A stretch of 64,000 nt of DNA from Vibrio hepatarius. GTDB lineage: Bacteria; Pseudomonadota; Gammaproteobacteria; Enterobacterales; Vibrionaceae. The stretch is from the NCBI RefSeq assembly GCF_011806575.1, contig NZ_JAATOO010000011.1, forward strand, positions 92,023 through 156,022, written 5' to 3'. A program made the translations under genes and the position numbers. Below, piece by piece: positions 38,470 through 49,030 of the stretch (within the stretch, counting starts at the first letter, position 1; each line of letters starts with the position of its first letter). The notes under the pieces are model-generated. The model searched no databases. It was not told the origin of the DNA and was given only the letters and a program-made list of their open reading frames with translations.

Positions 38470-39267
38470 TTACCCTGCTGCGATAAGCTGACTTAGAAAG
38501 ACACGAAACAGTTCGCTGAGCGACGAAATGTTTAACTTGGCGTAAATACGCTTACGATGATTTTTGACCGTGCCGACGCCAATCTCTAGCTGGCTGGCGA
38601 TCTCTTTAGAATCAAACCCCTGCACCAACAGAGCTGCGATCTCTTGTTCTCGAGATGTGAGTAACTCTGCGCCTAACTGCACTAGCGTCTTGTCTATCGC
38701 GTGACGTAAATGAAGCGTCTCATCGCCCACTTCCGGCAACGAAAAAGCTGTTTTTGCCCAATGTTGCTGGCATAACGAGCTCAATACAGCAAAGCGCGTT
38801 TGCAGATCCACCAAGTGCTGCGCACTAAACGACGCATCCGCCATGACACCAAGGTAAATCGCGATACCACGCGACGCATCTAATGGAATCGACAAACAAA
38901 GCTCATCATTCCAACCCGTTTCTAAATAAAACTCACGTTGGTATTGCTTGTACTCTGTCGCCAAAGACAACACATCTTTGAGGCGATAAATTCGTGCTTG
39001 CGGGTATTGCTCAATTTGTCGATAGAAAGGGTCATTTTGAAATGAATCGGTAAGGTAACGCTGAAATAACAACTCACGCGATTCGTTGATCGAATCATAG
39101 AGGTAAACCGGACGTTTTCCTTGGCGATAGCCGAGCACCACAGAGCAATCAAACGGCACAACCGCTTGGATGAAAGCACAGAGTTGGGAAGTAAAACTCG
39201 TAGAATGCACCGCACTGATCGCGTTCGCAAGTGCCTGATATTCATTTGGAGCTACGTCTGATTTCAT
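38470..39267 (-). CDS. LuxR-type helix-turn-helix transcriptional regulator
   Basis: A 265-residue regulator. The C-terminal ~65 residues form a LuxR/FixJ helix-turn-helix (LLTSREQEIAALLVQGFDSK then EIASQLEIGVGTVKNHRKRI). The N-terminal ~190 residues look like a GAF/autoinducer-like sensing fold (VPFDCSVVLGYRQGKRPVYL) without the conserved residues of acyl-homoserine-lactone binding that I would look for. No phospho-receiver domain is present. It lies between tyrS and katG in the same orientation; its targets are unknown. Confidence 0.9.
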   Translation of the reverse strand: MKSDVAPNEYQALANAISAVHSTSFTSQLCAFIQAVVPFDCSVVLGYRQGKRPVYLYDSINESRELLFQRYLTDSFQNDPFYRQIEQYPQARIYRLKDVLSLATEYKQYQREFYLETGWNDELCLSIPLDASRGIAIYLGVMADASFSAQHLVDLQTRFAVLSSLCQQHWAKTAFSLPEVGDETLHLRHAIDKTLVQLGAELLTSREQEIAALLVQGFDSKEIASQLEIGVGTVKNHRKRIYAKLNISSLSELFRVFLSQLIAAG

Positions 39268-39368
39268 CGTCTAAACCTAAAAAGTAGATAGCGTCAGCTT
39301 ACTCAATTTCAGCCACGATTCAAACGCTTGCTCTCGTCTTGTTAACCCAGAGTGAGTCTGACTAATCG

Positions 39369-39400
39369 AAAAAACAAAGCCACCCAGAAGGGTGGCTTAA
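39369..39400 (-). terminator. Terminator after katG
   Basis: AAGCCACCC / GGGTGGCTT stem with an AGAA loop; on the minus strand a T-rich tail follows. It is placed directly after the katG stop. Confidence 0.88.
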
Positions 39401-39427
39401 TTTCTTTACACTTAGATTCGCGTAATA

Positions 39428-41593
<2,166 letters not shown>

Positions 41594-41710
41594 TTAAATT
41601 TCCCTTCTGTTGTAGTCGGTATTGGATTTAAACAAATGACCCGAGGGGTAAATCAGCCATTTCAAATACGCCTCTACTCAACGTTATTTGTAGATTTGAG
41701 TACGACGTGC

Positions 41711-41716
41711 ATTATA
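41711..41716 (-). promoter_or_regulatory. Candidate katG -10 element
   Basis: On the minus strand this reads TATAAT, about 118 bases before the katG ATG. No good -35 is visible at the right distance, as expected for an activator-dependent promoter. Confidence 0.45.
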
Positions 41717-41766
41717 AGTTTGCTCTCTGATAACCAGTTTAGATGAAGTACGCAAAAACCACATGC

Positions 41767-41781
41767 TGGTAATGGTTATCA
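41767..41781. promoter_or_regulatory. Fur-box-like site upstream of katG
   Basis: TGGTAATGGTTATCA matches the 7-1-7 Fur consensus TGATAATNATTATCA at 12 of 14 fixed positions. It lies about 50-70 bases upstream of the candidate -10. Confidence 0.6.
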
Positions 41782-41786
41782 ATTCA

Positions 41787-41823
41787 ATAGGAGAAAGCTA
41801 TCAGCAGTATTAAACTGTAGTAA
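41787..41823. promoter_or_regulatory. OxyR-like site upstream of katG
   Basis: ATAG-N7-CTAT at 41787-41801 is a perfect first half of the OxyR motif (ATAGnnnnnnnCTAT). The second half is degenerate in either direction (ATTA-N7-GTAA on one side, ATAA-N7-CAGC on the other strand and side). OxyR control of katG is well established in enterobacteria and vibrios. Confidence 0.5.
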
Positions 41824-41892
41824 AAGACAATAAATAGTGAATATAAGAGGCGTTTTTAATTTTTGTTAAATATAGATTAAGCTTAATAACAA

Positions 41893-41923
41893 ATAAAAAA
41901 GGCTTGGTTATAAACCAAGCCTT
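41893..41923 (-). terminator. Terminator after the 50-residue gene
   Basis: AAGGCTTGGTT / AACCAAGCCTT stem with a three-base loop; on the minus strand it is followed by a T run (41893-41900 complement). Confidence 0.9.
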
Positions 41924-41961
41924 AATAATTTATAAAAGGTCTTAAGACCGAGATCTCATGA

Positions 41962-42114
41962 TTACACTTTTTTTAGGTCTTTCGCTGGGTAAGTCAGTGT
42001 ACTTTCTCCAGCCTTAACATGGACATAGTAACCACCAGCACTTAAACCAGTAACAACCATCTCACCTAAATCGATACCTTTGATCGCTACTACAACATCG
42101 TTAATTGATAGCAT
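41962..42114 (-). CDS. 50-residue small protein, beta-rich
   Basis: The frame is open further upstream to 42348, but ATG 42114 has an AGGG ribosome site (TCAGGGTATAAAA) and begins the sensible protein MLSINDVVVAIKGIDLGEMV. The product alternates hydrophobic and polar residues, contains VVTGLSAGGYYVHVKAG and ends YPAKDLKKV, suggesting a small SH3- or KOW-like barrel. It has its own terminator. The extended N terminus is low-complexity and overlaps the divergent HAD gene, so I reject it. Function unknown. Confidence 0.72.
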   Translation of the reverse strand: MLSINDVVVAIKGIDLGEMVVTGLSAGGYYVHVKAGESTLTYPAKDLKKV

Positions 42115-42280
42115 TTTTATACCCTGACTGAAATATGATTGGATTTCAGTGCGGTATTTAATACGAGCTAAATCATTTGTCCAAATCAGGTTTATTATCG
42201 TCTGGATTAATTTTGCTTTTGAAGCGCAAACGCTCCACACTTGATGTACCAAGGAAAGACAGCAATACACCGAGGAATAA

Positions 42281-42745
42281 ATGACAAAAACGTATTTATT
42301 TGATTGGGGCGACACCTTGATGGTGGATGATCCAAACAACAAAGACAAAATGTACTTGTGGCCAAATGTCGAGGCGATCGCAGGCGCAGAAGAGACGTTA
42401 AAAGCACTCTCAGCCGATCACACCATCTATATTGCCACCAGCGCCGAGCAATCGACAGAAGCCGACATCCAGCAAGCGTTTCAACGTGTCGAACTCGATC
42501 GCTACATCAATGGTTATTTCTGCCGAGCGAACCTTGGCATAGAGAAAAACTGCGCTGAATTTTATCTCGCGATTGCACAGGAACTTGGTGAAGAACCATC
42601 AGAGTTAACCATGGTGGGCGATGTGCTCGATAAAGATATCTATCCCGCACAGAAAGCAGGTTTGAATACGGTGTGGTTTAACCCAAATGGCGACGCAGTG
42701 CCTGACAACGTCACTAGTATTACCAAGCTAGAAGAGCTGATTTAA
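42281..42745 (+). CDS. HAD family hydrolase, small
   Basis: A 154-residue hydrolase with motif I FDWGDTLM (nucleophile Asp6), where Trp replaces the usual middle residue of DxDxT and Gly-Asp follows. Motif II is ATSAEQ, a Lys in LGIEKN could be motif III, and motif IV is VGDVLDKD. It is shorter than phosphoglycolate phosphatases, with little or no cap. GAGGA before ATG 42281 is a good ribosome site. Substrate unknown. It ends at a bidirectional terminator. Confidence 0.85.
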   Translation: MTKTYLFDWGDTLMVDDPNNKDKMYLWPNVEAIAGAEETLKALSADHTIYIATSAEQSTEADIQQAFQRVELDRYINGYFCRANLGIEKNCAEFYLAIAQELGEEPSELTMVGDVLDKDIYPAQKAGLNTVWFNPNGDAVPDNVTSITKLEELI

Positions 42746-42773
42746 CCAATGTTAGATAATTCTTGAAAGCCAT

Positions 42774-42808
42774 AAAAAACGGCTTAGTGAATCACTAAGC
42801 CGTTTTGG
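42774..42808. terminator. Bidirectional terminator between HAD and YitT-like genes
   Basis: AAAACGGCTTAGTGA / TCACTAAGCCGTTTT near-perfect stem serving the convergent genes at 42745 and 42826. Confidence 0.9.
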
Positions 42809-42825
42809 GTTCTGTCTCAGAGAAC

Positions 42826-43428
42826 TTAAGCCGCTTGAGGCTGATAACGCCCAGGCTTATGGTTCATCGCAAGAATCAGGTTTGTCGCTACCGCACCCAG
42901 CACCGATAGCAGGATCAACTGGATATCAACAATAAACAGTGACATCACAACGATAGTGCAATCGAGTGCCATTTGTACCTTACCCGCTCGAATACCGAAT
43001 CGCTCTTGAAGGAACAAGGCTAATATGTTGAATCCACCTAGGCTCATCTTGTGGCGGAAGATCACCAGCATTCCGATACCTATTAACCCGCCACCTAACA
43101 GTGCCGCATAGAAAGAATCGATACGCGCAATCTCAATCACGTGGTGTAAATGGTCAACGGCGAGAGAAACAATCGTGACCGCAATAAACGTATTGACGGT
43201 AAAGCGCCAGCCCATACGTGTGACAGACAAAATGTAAAACGGTAGGTTGAGTAAAAAGAAAACCTGACCAAAACTGAAGTCACTAATTTTGGTGAGAAAG
43301 ATAGCGAGCCCTGCCGTACCACCGGTCAGCAAGCCTACCTTGTTGAAGAAGATAACGCCGAGTGACACCAACGCACTACCCAGCACCAACGCGAGCATGT
43401 TCTCGCGAAAACTATGTTCTTTGTCCAT
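42826..43428 (-). CDS. YitT family membrane protein
   Basis: A 200-residue inner-membrane protein with five or six hydrophobic helices. The family signature GLLTGGTAGLAIFL lies near residue 33, and a second Gly-rich motif (FRHKMSLGGFNILALF) near 130. I start at ATG 43428 with AAAGGA upstream; the frame is open to 43476. The DUF2179 cytoplasmic domain of longer YitT proteins is missing, as in many proteobacterial members. Function unknown; a transporter role is commonly supposed. Confidence 0.87.
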   Translation of the reverse strand: MDKEHSFRENMLALVLGSALVSLGVIFFNKVGLLTGGTAGLAIFLTKISDFSFGQVFFLLNLPFYILSVTRMGWRFTVNTFIAVTIVSLAVDHLHHVIEIARIDSFYAALLGGGLIGIGMLVIFRHKMSLGGFNILALFLQERFGIRAGKVQMALDCTIVVMSLFIVDIQLILLSVLGAVATNLILAMNHKPGRYQPQAA

Positions 43429-43583
43429 TGCGAAATCCTTTCCCTTAGGCGATTCACCCAAAAGGTGGTGAATCAAACGGGCATAAGATGTCGATATTTG
43501 GGATTAATGTCGAGATTCAGGCTTAATTCTGTTGATAAATAGGTGTTAAAAGAAGTTTACACCTTGGTTATAGATACCAAATC

Positions 43584-44948
43584 TCATTGCTTTACTGAAG
43601 CGAGCGTCACTACCGACTCGCAAGTTTCAGGACTAAGGTTGGTATTACTTTCGTTGCAGGCCGAACGTTTAAGCTGTTTAGCACGGTACATAGCCTCATC
43701 GGCAATGCTGAGTAGCGATTCTTTGTTAAGGGTTTGATCGGGAAAGTAGCTCACCCCAATACTCGCTCCTACTGTGAAACTGTGTTCGTTAAACGTAATC
43801 GGTTCGTTGATGACATTGATCAACTGCTGAGCCTTGCTTGGCACGATATCAAAATCATGCAGATGATCCAAACAGACAAGGAATTCATCGCCACCAATAC
43901 GCCCGACAAAGTCGGTATCCCTAACCGCACTAGCCAAGCGTTCCGCCACGGCAATAAGGATCGCATCTCCGGCGTCATGGCCACGCGTATCGTTCACTTC
44001 CTTGAAATTATCTAGGTCGATAAAAAACAGCGCCAGTTTGGTGTGAGTTAATTTGGCGTTCAAGATGGAGCTTTCAAGCTGACTATCAAACGCGCGACGG
44101 TTCATAATATTAGTCAGTGAGTCGTGCTCGGATAAGAAGATCAACTGCTCTTGCTTTTGTTTTAACTGTTCAGTTTGACGCCTAACCTCTAGCTCCAACT
44201 CTTCTTTGGTGACAGTGGTTTCTCGCAGGGTTTTGGTCATCTTGTTAAAGAATTTGGCAATGGCTAAAAACTCACTATCGAAGTTTTCTCCTTTAATTTG
44301 TGTATCAAGCTTGCCTTCCGTGAGATCGACAATCGCGTTCTTCATCGCGCTAAAACCGATGCGGAAGCGAAAAAACATCCACCATGCGATTCCTGTTACC
44401 ACCACCGAGCAAGCAATCAACCAAAGCGCAGCCTGTTTCATCACAAGGTTCTGCCGCACATCATTGTGATTCATTACTGCGCTATGTACATATGCCAGCT
44501 CTTCGGTCATGTTTTGCACGATCATATTATACCGAGAATGCAGCAGACCACGCGCAGTAATGTCATCCGCCCCAAGCGCTTCCAGTCCACCTGATTCATC
44601 AAAGTAGACCGCTTTTTCTTGTTCGAGAATCGAACTTAGGCTGCGATTCATGTGGATGATGTTGTCGAGCATATTATTGCCCTGCTGGTACTTTTGCAGT
44701 TTGGTCGCGAGTTCCTCTTTAGCGTATTCCACTTGTTCCAAACTCTGCTTGTCGCCAAATTGAAGAAAAACCCACAACTGACTGCGCAATAGGTCCACAC
44801 TAAGTTGCAGATCGACGACTTGATCGAGTTCAGCTTTGGTCTCTTCCCTTTCTATACTGACCCGAGAGAACGACAAAATAATCGACAAGGTTAGAATCAT
44901 TGTCGTAATAGAGAGCGCCAGTAGTTTTTTGTATAAGGAACCCAGCAT
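43584..44948 (-). CDS. Membrane diguanylate cyclase (GGDEF)
   Basis: A 454-residue protein. Two membrane helices (about 9-28 and 174-192) bracket a ~145-residue periplasmic four-helix-type domain. A HAMP-like linker and coiled coil follow, then a GGDEF domain with intact GRIGGDEFLV near residue 352 and DLDNFKEVND. No EAL domain, so it should make c-di-GMP. The gene starts 14 bases after a periplasmic binding-protein gene, which probably delivers the sensory input, as with NspS and MbaA of Vibrio cholerae. Confidence 0.92.
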   Translation of the reverse strand: MLGSLYKKLLALSITTMILTLSIILSFSRVSIEREETKAELDQVVDLQLSVDLLRSQLWVFLQFGDKQSLEQVEYAKEELATKLQKYQQGNNMLDNIIHMNRSLSSILEQEKAVYFDESGGLEALGADDITARGLLHSRYNMIVQNMTEELAYVHSAVMNHNDVRQNLVMKQAALWLIACSVVVTGIAWWMFFRFRIGFSAMKNAIVDLTEGKLDTQIKGENFDSEFLAIAKFFNKMTKTLRETTVTKEELELEVRRQTEQLKQKQEQLIFLSEHDSLTNIMNRRAFDSQLESSILNAKLTHTKLALFFIDLDNFKEVNDTRGHDAGDAILIAVAERLASAVRDTDFVGRIGGDEFLVCLDHLHDFDIVPSKAQQLINVINEPITFNEHSFTVGASIGVSYFPDQTLNKESLLSIADEAMYRAKQLKRSACNESNTNLSPETCESVVTLASVKQ

Positions 44949-44962
44949 ATGCCTGTCTCTAT

Positions 44963-45979
44963 CTAATCTCTCGTGATCCGAACCTGTCGATAGGGTTCGG
45001 AATAAAATACTTTTCTAAAGTCAGGAAGTGTATCGTCTACCAGACCGCGCTCGATTGCCCAACGAGCTTGCAACTGAATATTGGAAAGCAGCGAGTTACC
45101 CAGCGCGAGTCTAAACATCAAGTCTTCCCACGACCATTCCACCTGGTTGACCGACAGATTTAACTGTTCGGCGATCAATTCCAACGCCTGATTCGGGTTT
45201 TGATTTATCCACTTAACCGCGGAGTCGAGCGCTTGAATCAGCTTTATCGGTTCTTCCCCTGAAGTCTCAAGGTATTCTGTTACCGATAGCAGATTGAACG
45301 AAAGTTGATAAATGCCATGATTACCTAGGTTGATGACTTTGGCGGCAGACAAAGTATCCGCTTTATAACCGAGTGGCTCCCAAGCCGAAATCGCATCAAC
45401 CTGATATGAAATGAGAGATGCAACCATCTCTTGCGGTGACAGATAGACTTTCTCTATATTGAGGTTCTTTAAGTTGTTGGCAATCAAAACGGAGTCAAAA
45501 TAAAACTCACTGGCACTGCCTTTCACCACTCCGACTTTTTTGCCATCGAGATCGGCCACCGAAGTGATGTTGGACGGTTCTAAAGTTAACAGCTTTAGAT
45601 CGTTGTCTGTTTCAACAAAACTAACGAGCAAAGCGATGTCGTTATGTTTAAAGCTCTGGAACATAACCACAGATTCCGATGCGGTTGCGTATTCGACCTC
45701 ACGATCAGTCATCATCTTGGTACATGCAACACCGCCATCACACGGTATCAAACTTACGTTTAATCCCTGTTGCTTGAAGAATCCTAGTTTATCTGCAACC
45801 AGAAACGGCGCAGACAACGGAGTGCTCGACACGGCAATGGTAACAGTGGCGTCGTTGATTTTCTGTTCTTCGCCTTTCCAGCTCTGTGTTGCGTAAACAA
45901 CGGCAGTGACAAGCAAAACAGAAATAAACCCAAAAGCAGTAAATGTTCGCTTGGTTGGCGACATATCAAACAAATCCAT
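44963..45979 (-). CDS. Orphan NMT1/SsuA-type periplasmic binding protein
   Basis: A 338-residue protein with one N-terminal hydrophobic segment (about 12-31) that may be an uncleaved anchor or signal. The rest matches the NMT1/THI5/TauA-like binding fold: APFLVADKLGFFKQQGLNVS, then EYATASESVVMF, GKKVGVVKGSASEFYFDSVL and VDAISAWEPLGYKAD. No ABC permease or ATPase is nearby. It is co-transcribed with a diguanylate cyclase, so I infer a signalling role in which ligand binding modulates the cyclase. ATG 45979 has no strong ribosome site; ATG 45964 is possible. Ligand unknown. Confidence 0.88.
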   Translation of the reverse strand: MDLFDMSPTKRTFTAFGFISVLLVTAVVYATQSWKGEEQKINDATVTIAVSSTPLSAPFLVADKLGFFKQQGLNVSLIPCDGGVACTKMMTDREVEYATASESVVMFQSFKHNDIALLVSFVETDNDLKLLTLEPSNITSVADLDGKKVGVVKGSASEFYFDSVLIANNLKNLNIEKVYLSPQEMVASLISYQVDAISAWEPLGYKADTLSAAKVINLGNHGIYQLSFNLLSVTEYLETSGEEPIKLIQALDSAVKWINQNPNQALELIAEQLNLSVNQVEWSWEDLMFRLALGNSLLSNIQLQARWAIERGLVDDTLPDFRKVFYSEPYRQVRITRD

Positions 45980-46418
45980 GTTAAGAAAATAAGTTCATAT
46001 AATAATTAGCGCATTAATTCTTTCGCAGGCGTTAAAAATCTCGCTTTCTAGCAAATGACGCGAACACATTTTCCAAAGTGTGTTCGGTATCACTCGCACG
46101 TACGGTAATTTGGTTTCATTACGTCAAGAATAAGTTGCATCCATATCAACTTATATGACTAATAATAGGCTATGTAGGCGGGTTATGTAGGGGGTGATAA
46201 ATTATTTGACTAAATAAACAGTACGTCACACTTACAATGTTCAATGATCAATACTTAACATCTACTAATCTTTCATAAGCCAAAAATACATAGCAAGAAA
46301 CTTAGGATTTACAAACGGTGAGCACGAAACAACTTTTGGCCTTAATGACTGTTTAATCGCTATGATTTCAGGTAGTTTGGAAATATAAGGAAAAGAATTC
46401 AAAGCGTTAAGGGAAGTC
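45980..46418. other. Intergenic region with perfect dyad
   Basis: About 440 A+T-rich bases between the divergent binding-protein and AEC genes. It holds a perfect dyad CGAACACA / TGTGTTCG (46061-46086). No coding frame with a ribosome site is seen. Confidence 0.5.
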
Positions 46419-47297
46419 ATGCTTCAACAAGTCATTGGAATATTATTTCCAGTGTTCGCACTGGTAATGGTCGGATTCTCTGTCGGCCGCTGGTTGAAGC
46501 CAGATTTTCGACCTATAAATCGTATAAACATGGATACATTCACGCCTGCTTTGGTGTTCTCATCACTTGTTTCCATGCCGCTAGACACCGAGCAGGTGCC
46601 ACTCCTTTCTGCTTCATTGGTTGCCGTTTTGCTGCCCGGAATAATTATGATTCCAGTGTGTAAATTTTCAGGTTTGAATTTCAAAGCATGGGCGCCACCA
46701 CATATGTTTCGCAACAGTGGCAACCTCGCTATCCCACTATTTACTTACACCTTTGGTGATACTGCATTAGCATCAGCAGTACTGCTATTCGTTGTCTCAG
46801 CGTGCGTACATATTAGTGTTGGCTTAACGTTGCTTAGTGAAGGGAATCCTCTCAAGCAAGTGGTGCGGATGCCCGTTTTCTTAGCGGCCAGCAGCGCTTT
46901 GATTCTGAATCTATCTGGCATTGGCGTATGGCTGCCTCTGTATGAAGCGACCAAATTGCTCGGACAAGCCGCGGTTCCGGTGATGTTGTTGTCGCTCGGT
47001 GCACAAATGTGTCACTTGCGTTTAAGCGGTTTGCGAGTCGGTTTATTGTGCACGTTACAGTCACTCTTTACCGGTGCCATTGCGTTTTCGGTGATCTACT
47101 TCTTTATTCCATTACCGACCATGCAGTTGCAGATGATGGTGCTGTTTACCATGCTACCGCCTGCGGTGATGAACTATTTATTCGCCGAACGTTTTCATAT
47201 TGAACCGGTCAACGTCGCGTCTATGGTTTTGTTCGGCAACTTTCTCAGCATCATCACACTGCCATTATTGCTCACTTTCGCCCTCTCCTTGGGATGA
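46419..47297 (+). CDS. AEC family transporter (auxin efflux carrier type)
   Basis: A 292-residue inner-membrane protein with about ten hydrophobic segments. The N-terminal VFALVMVGFSVGRWLKPDF and mid-protein FRNSGNLAIPL are typical of the family, as is the C-terminal PPAVMNYLFAERF. AAGGGA precedes ATG 46419. Bacterial members move malonate, malate or other small anions. Its last 33 bases overlap the convergent soxR gene, which is unusual since no terminator can separate the two. Confidence 0.9.
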   Translation: MLQQVIGILFPVFALVMVGFSVGRWLKPDFRPINRINMDTFTPALVFSSLVSMPLDTEQVPLLSASLVAVLLPGIIMIPVCKFSGLNFKAWAPPHMFRNSGNLAIPLFTYTFGDTALASAVLLFVVSACVHISVGLTLLSEGNPLKQVVRMPVFLAASSALILNLSGIGVWLPLYEATKLLGQAAVPVMLLSLGAQMCHLRLSGLRVGLLCTLQSLFTGAIAFSVIYFFIPLPTMQLQMMVLFTMLPPAVMNYLFAERFHIEPVNVASMVLFGNFLSIITLPLLLTFALSLG

Positions 47298-47735
47298 CCA
47301 TTCTTCCGGCGCGGTAAGCAGTGTTTTGCCTTTGAATGTTTCTGCACGGATATCTTTAGGATTGTAGATCGCGCAAGAATCCATCGACAAACAACCACAA
47401 CCAATACAGCCACCTAGGTCTTCTTGCAGCGCCTTTAACTGCAGGATGCGGTGCTCTAACATATCGTGCCAACCGTGTGCCATCTGCTCCCATTCTTTAC
47501 GGCTGGGCGCCTGATGCTTAGGTAAATGCGCTAACGAAGCAACGATCTCTTCGAGTGTCAGCCCAACTTCTTGCGCTGCTTTAATCACTGCCAGTCTACG
47601 TAGCACACTGCGGTCATAACGTCTTTGATTGCCTTGATTTCTCCAGCTATGAATCAGGCCTTTCTGCTCATAGAAGTGCAAAGCCGAAACCTTGATGCCT
47701 GCACGTTTCGCCACTTCACCAACCGACATATCCAT
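47265..47735 (-). CDS. soxR: Redox-sensitive transcriptional activator SoxR
   Basis: A 156-residue MerR-family regulator. Residues 4-40 form the winged-helix DNA-binding part (VGEVAKRAGIKVSALHFYEQ), followed by the dimerisation helix. The [2Fe-2S] cluster ligands are Cys110, 113, 115 and 121 in CIGCGCLSMDSC, the exact CX2CXCX5C pattern. Redox-cycling drugs oxidise the cluster and activate target promoters. A SoxR box lies in the divergent intergenic region, so the MFS transporter is a direct target. The 3' end overlaps the AEC gene. Confidence 0.97.
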   Translation of the reverse strand: MDMSVGEVAKRAGIKVSALHFYEQKGLIHSWRNQGNQRRYDRSVLRRLAVIKAAQEVGLTLEEIVASLAHLPKHQAPSRKEWEQMAHGWHDMLEHRILQLKALQEDLGGCIGCGCLSMDSCAIYNPKDIRAETFKGKTLLTAPEEWSSQGEGESEQ

Positions 47736-47762
47736 ATTTACGTCCTTTTAAATAAAAAGTGC

Positions 47763-47793
47763 TTTACCTAAAGTTTACTTGAGGTTTTACAGT
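47763..47793 (+). promoter_or_regulatory. SoxR-dependent promoter with SoxR box
   Basis: The 18-base box CCTAAAGTTTACTTGAGG (47767-47784) matches the E. coli soxS box CCTCAAGTTAACTTGAGG at 16 of 18 positions. It lies between TTTACC (-35, 47763-47768) and TACAGT (-10, 47788-47793), separated by 19 bases, the overlong spacer typical of MerR-family promoters. It points toward the MFS gene. Confidence 0.88.
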
Positions 47794-47827
47794 ATTACCA
47801 AATCCTCCTTTCATCGGAACAATCTAA

Positions 47828-49030
47828 ATGGAATTTTTAATGAAAAACAAATCCTTGTCTTACCTAACCGGACGTTTCTTTGACGGCATTTCCTCGGGTT
47901 TGTTTATGATGGCTCTGCCTTGGATCATGCTGGCCACGCCCAATATGGGATCGTTTGTTGCGATGGTCGCGTTAACCTGTACTGCGGTTTCATTCTTTCT
48001 TACGCCCTTTTTTTCAACACTGATTGACCGTCACTCACGCAAAGCGCTATTGATTTGGGTGCAGGTGATTCAAGCGATGACCGCAGCCGCTTTGTTTGTC
48101 ATCTATTGGTTTGATCTTGGTTCTCCCTGGATACTCGCGGCTGCACAGTTGGTGTATTGGGCTTCAAGCGATTTGGGCTGGTCGACCAATAATGCCTTTA
48201 CGCAAGAAAACTATGACCGCCACGAATACGCGTCGATATCAGGTAAACAAGAGATCATCATGCAAGGCACAACACTTGGAGCAGGCGCTCTTGGCGTTGT
48301 GTTACTGGAGAGATGGGGAATGCTCGAATTCGCAGCATTTGCGGCTATCGCAGCTAGCATCGGTGCATTAAGTTACGTGGTCACACCATATCGACGACAG
48401 CTAAGGATGAGTCGGAACAGCTCGTTTGTCGATCAGCTCAAAGAGAGCAAAGACATTTTTACCCAAGCTCCGCGTTTCTATGGTTTCTTGATGTTGTCTG
48501 CACTCTCTTACCCTATCCTCACCTATCTTGAAAAATTGGTGCCAATTTGGTTTGCTGAAACCGGCGTTTCCGGAGACTGGTTGGCGGGTTACAACATTGC
48601 CTTTGGTCTAGGATCGTTGATTACCGGAATGTTTGTGGCAAAACTGCTATCGTTGCACAGCCACGTGAACACGATGGTCTACTCGATGGCGATTGCCGCA
48701 TTCGCAGTAGTCGGAATGAGTTTTTCGCCTCACCTTATCTATCTACTGGCGTTTACCCTCGCGTTTGGTTTTTTCAATGCACTTAACCGCATTGCGCGTA
48801 CCAACTGGATGCATCACACCATTGCGGTAGAACAACGCGGGCGTGCTGATGGCGGCCTGCAAATGTTTGAAACCATGGTGCAGAGTATCAGCTATGTGGT
48901 GATTGCACTGCTAAGTCATTACGGACTCACTCAATACGGATTCATTCTCGCCGCATTAACTATGCTTGGGGCGGTATTCTTAATGCACTTTCTGGCGATA
49001 AATAGTTCTCGAGATCAAAACTTTGTCTAA
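47828..49030 (+). CDS. MFS transporter under SoxR control
   Basis: A 400-residue major facilitator protein with about twelve membrane helices. The helix 2-3 loop has the family's acidic-basic pattern (STLIDRHSRKALLIW). It starts either at ATG 47828 or ATG 47840; the ribosome sites are similar and weak. The gene is divergent from soxR and has a SoxR-box promoter, so it probably exports redox-active compounds such as phenazines or quinones. Homologous arrangements with efflux pumps are known for SoxR in non-enteric bacteria. Confidence 0.9.
   Translation: MEFLMKNKSLSYLTGRFFDGISSGLFMMALPWIMLATPNMGSFVAMVALTCTAVSFFLTPFFSTLIDRHSRKALLIWVQVIQAMTAAALFVIYWFDLGSPWILAAAQLVYWASSDLGWSTNNAFTQENYDRHEYASISGKQEIIMQGTTLGAGALGVVLLERWGMLEFAAFAAIAASIGALSYVVTPYRRQLRMSRNSSFVDQLKESKDIFTQAPRFYGFLMLSALSYPILTYLEKLVPIWFAETGVSGDWLAGYNIAFGLGSLITGMFVAKLLSLHSHVNTMVYSMAIAAFAVVGMSFSPHLIYLLAFTLAFGFFNALNRIARTNWMHHTIAVEQRGRADGGLQMFETMVQSISYVVIALLSHYGLTQYGFILAALTMLGAVFLMHFLAINSSRDQNFV

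Noticed and set aside
42115..42348. Longer version of the small protein gene ending at 41962
   Set aside because: The extension overlaps the divergent HAD gene and its promoter, and a good ribosome site supports the ATG at 42114.
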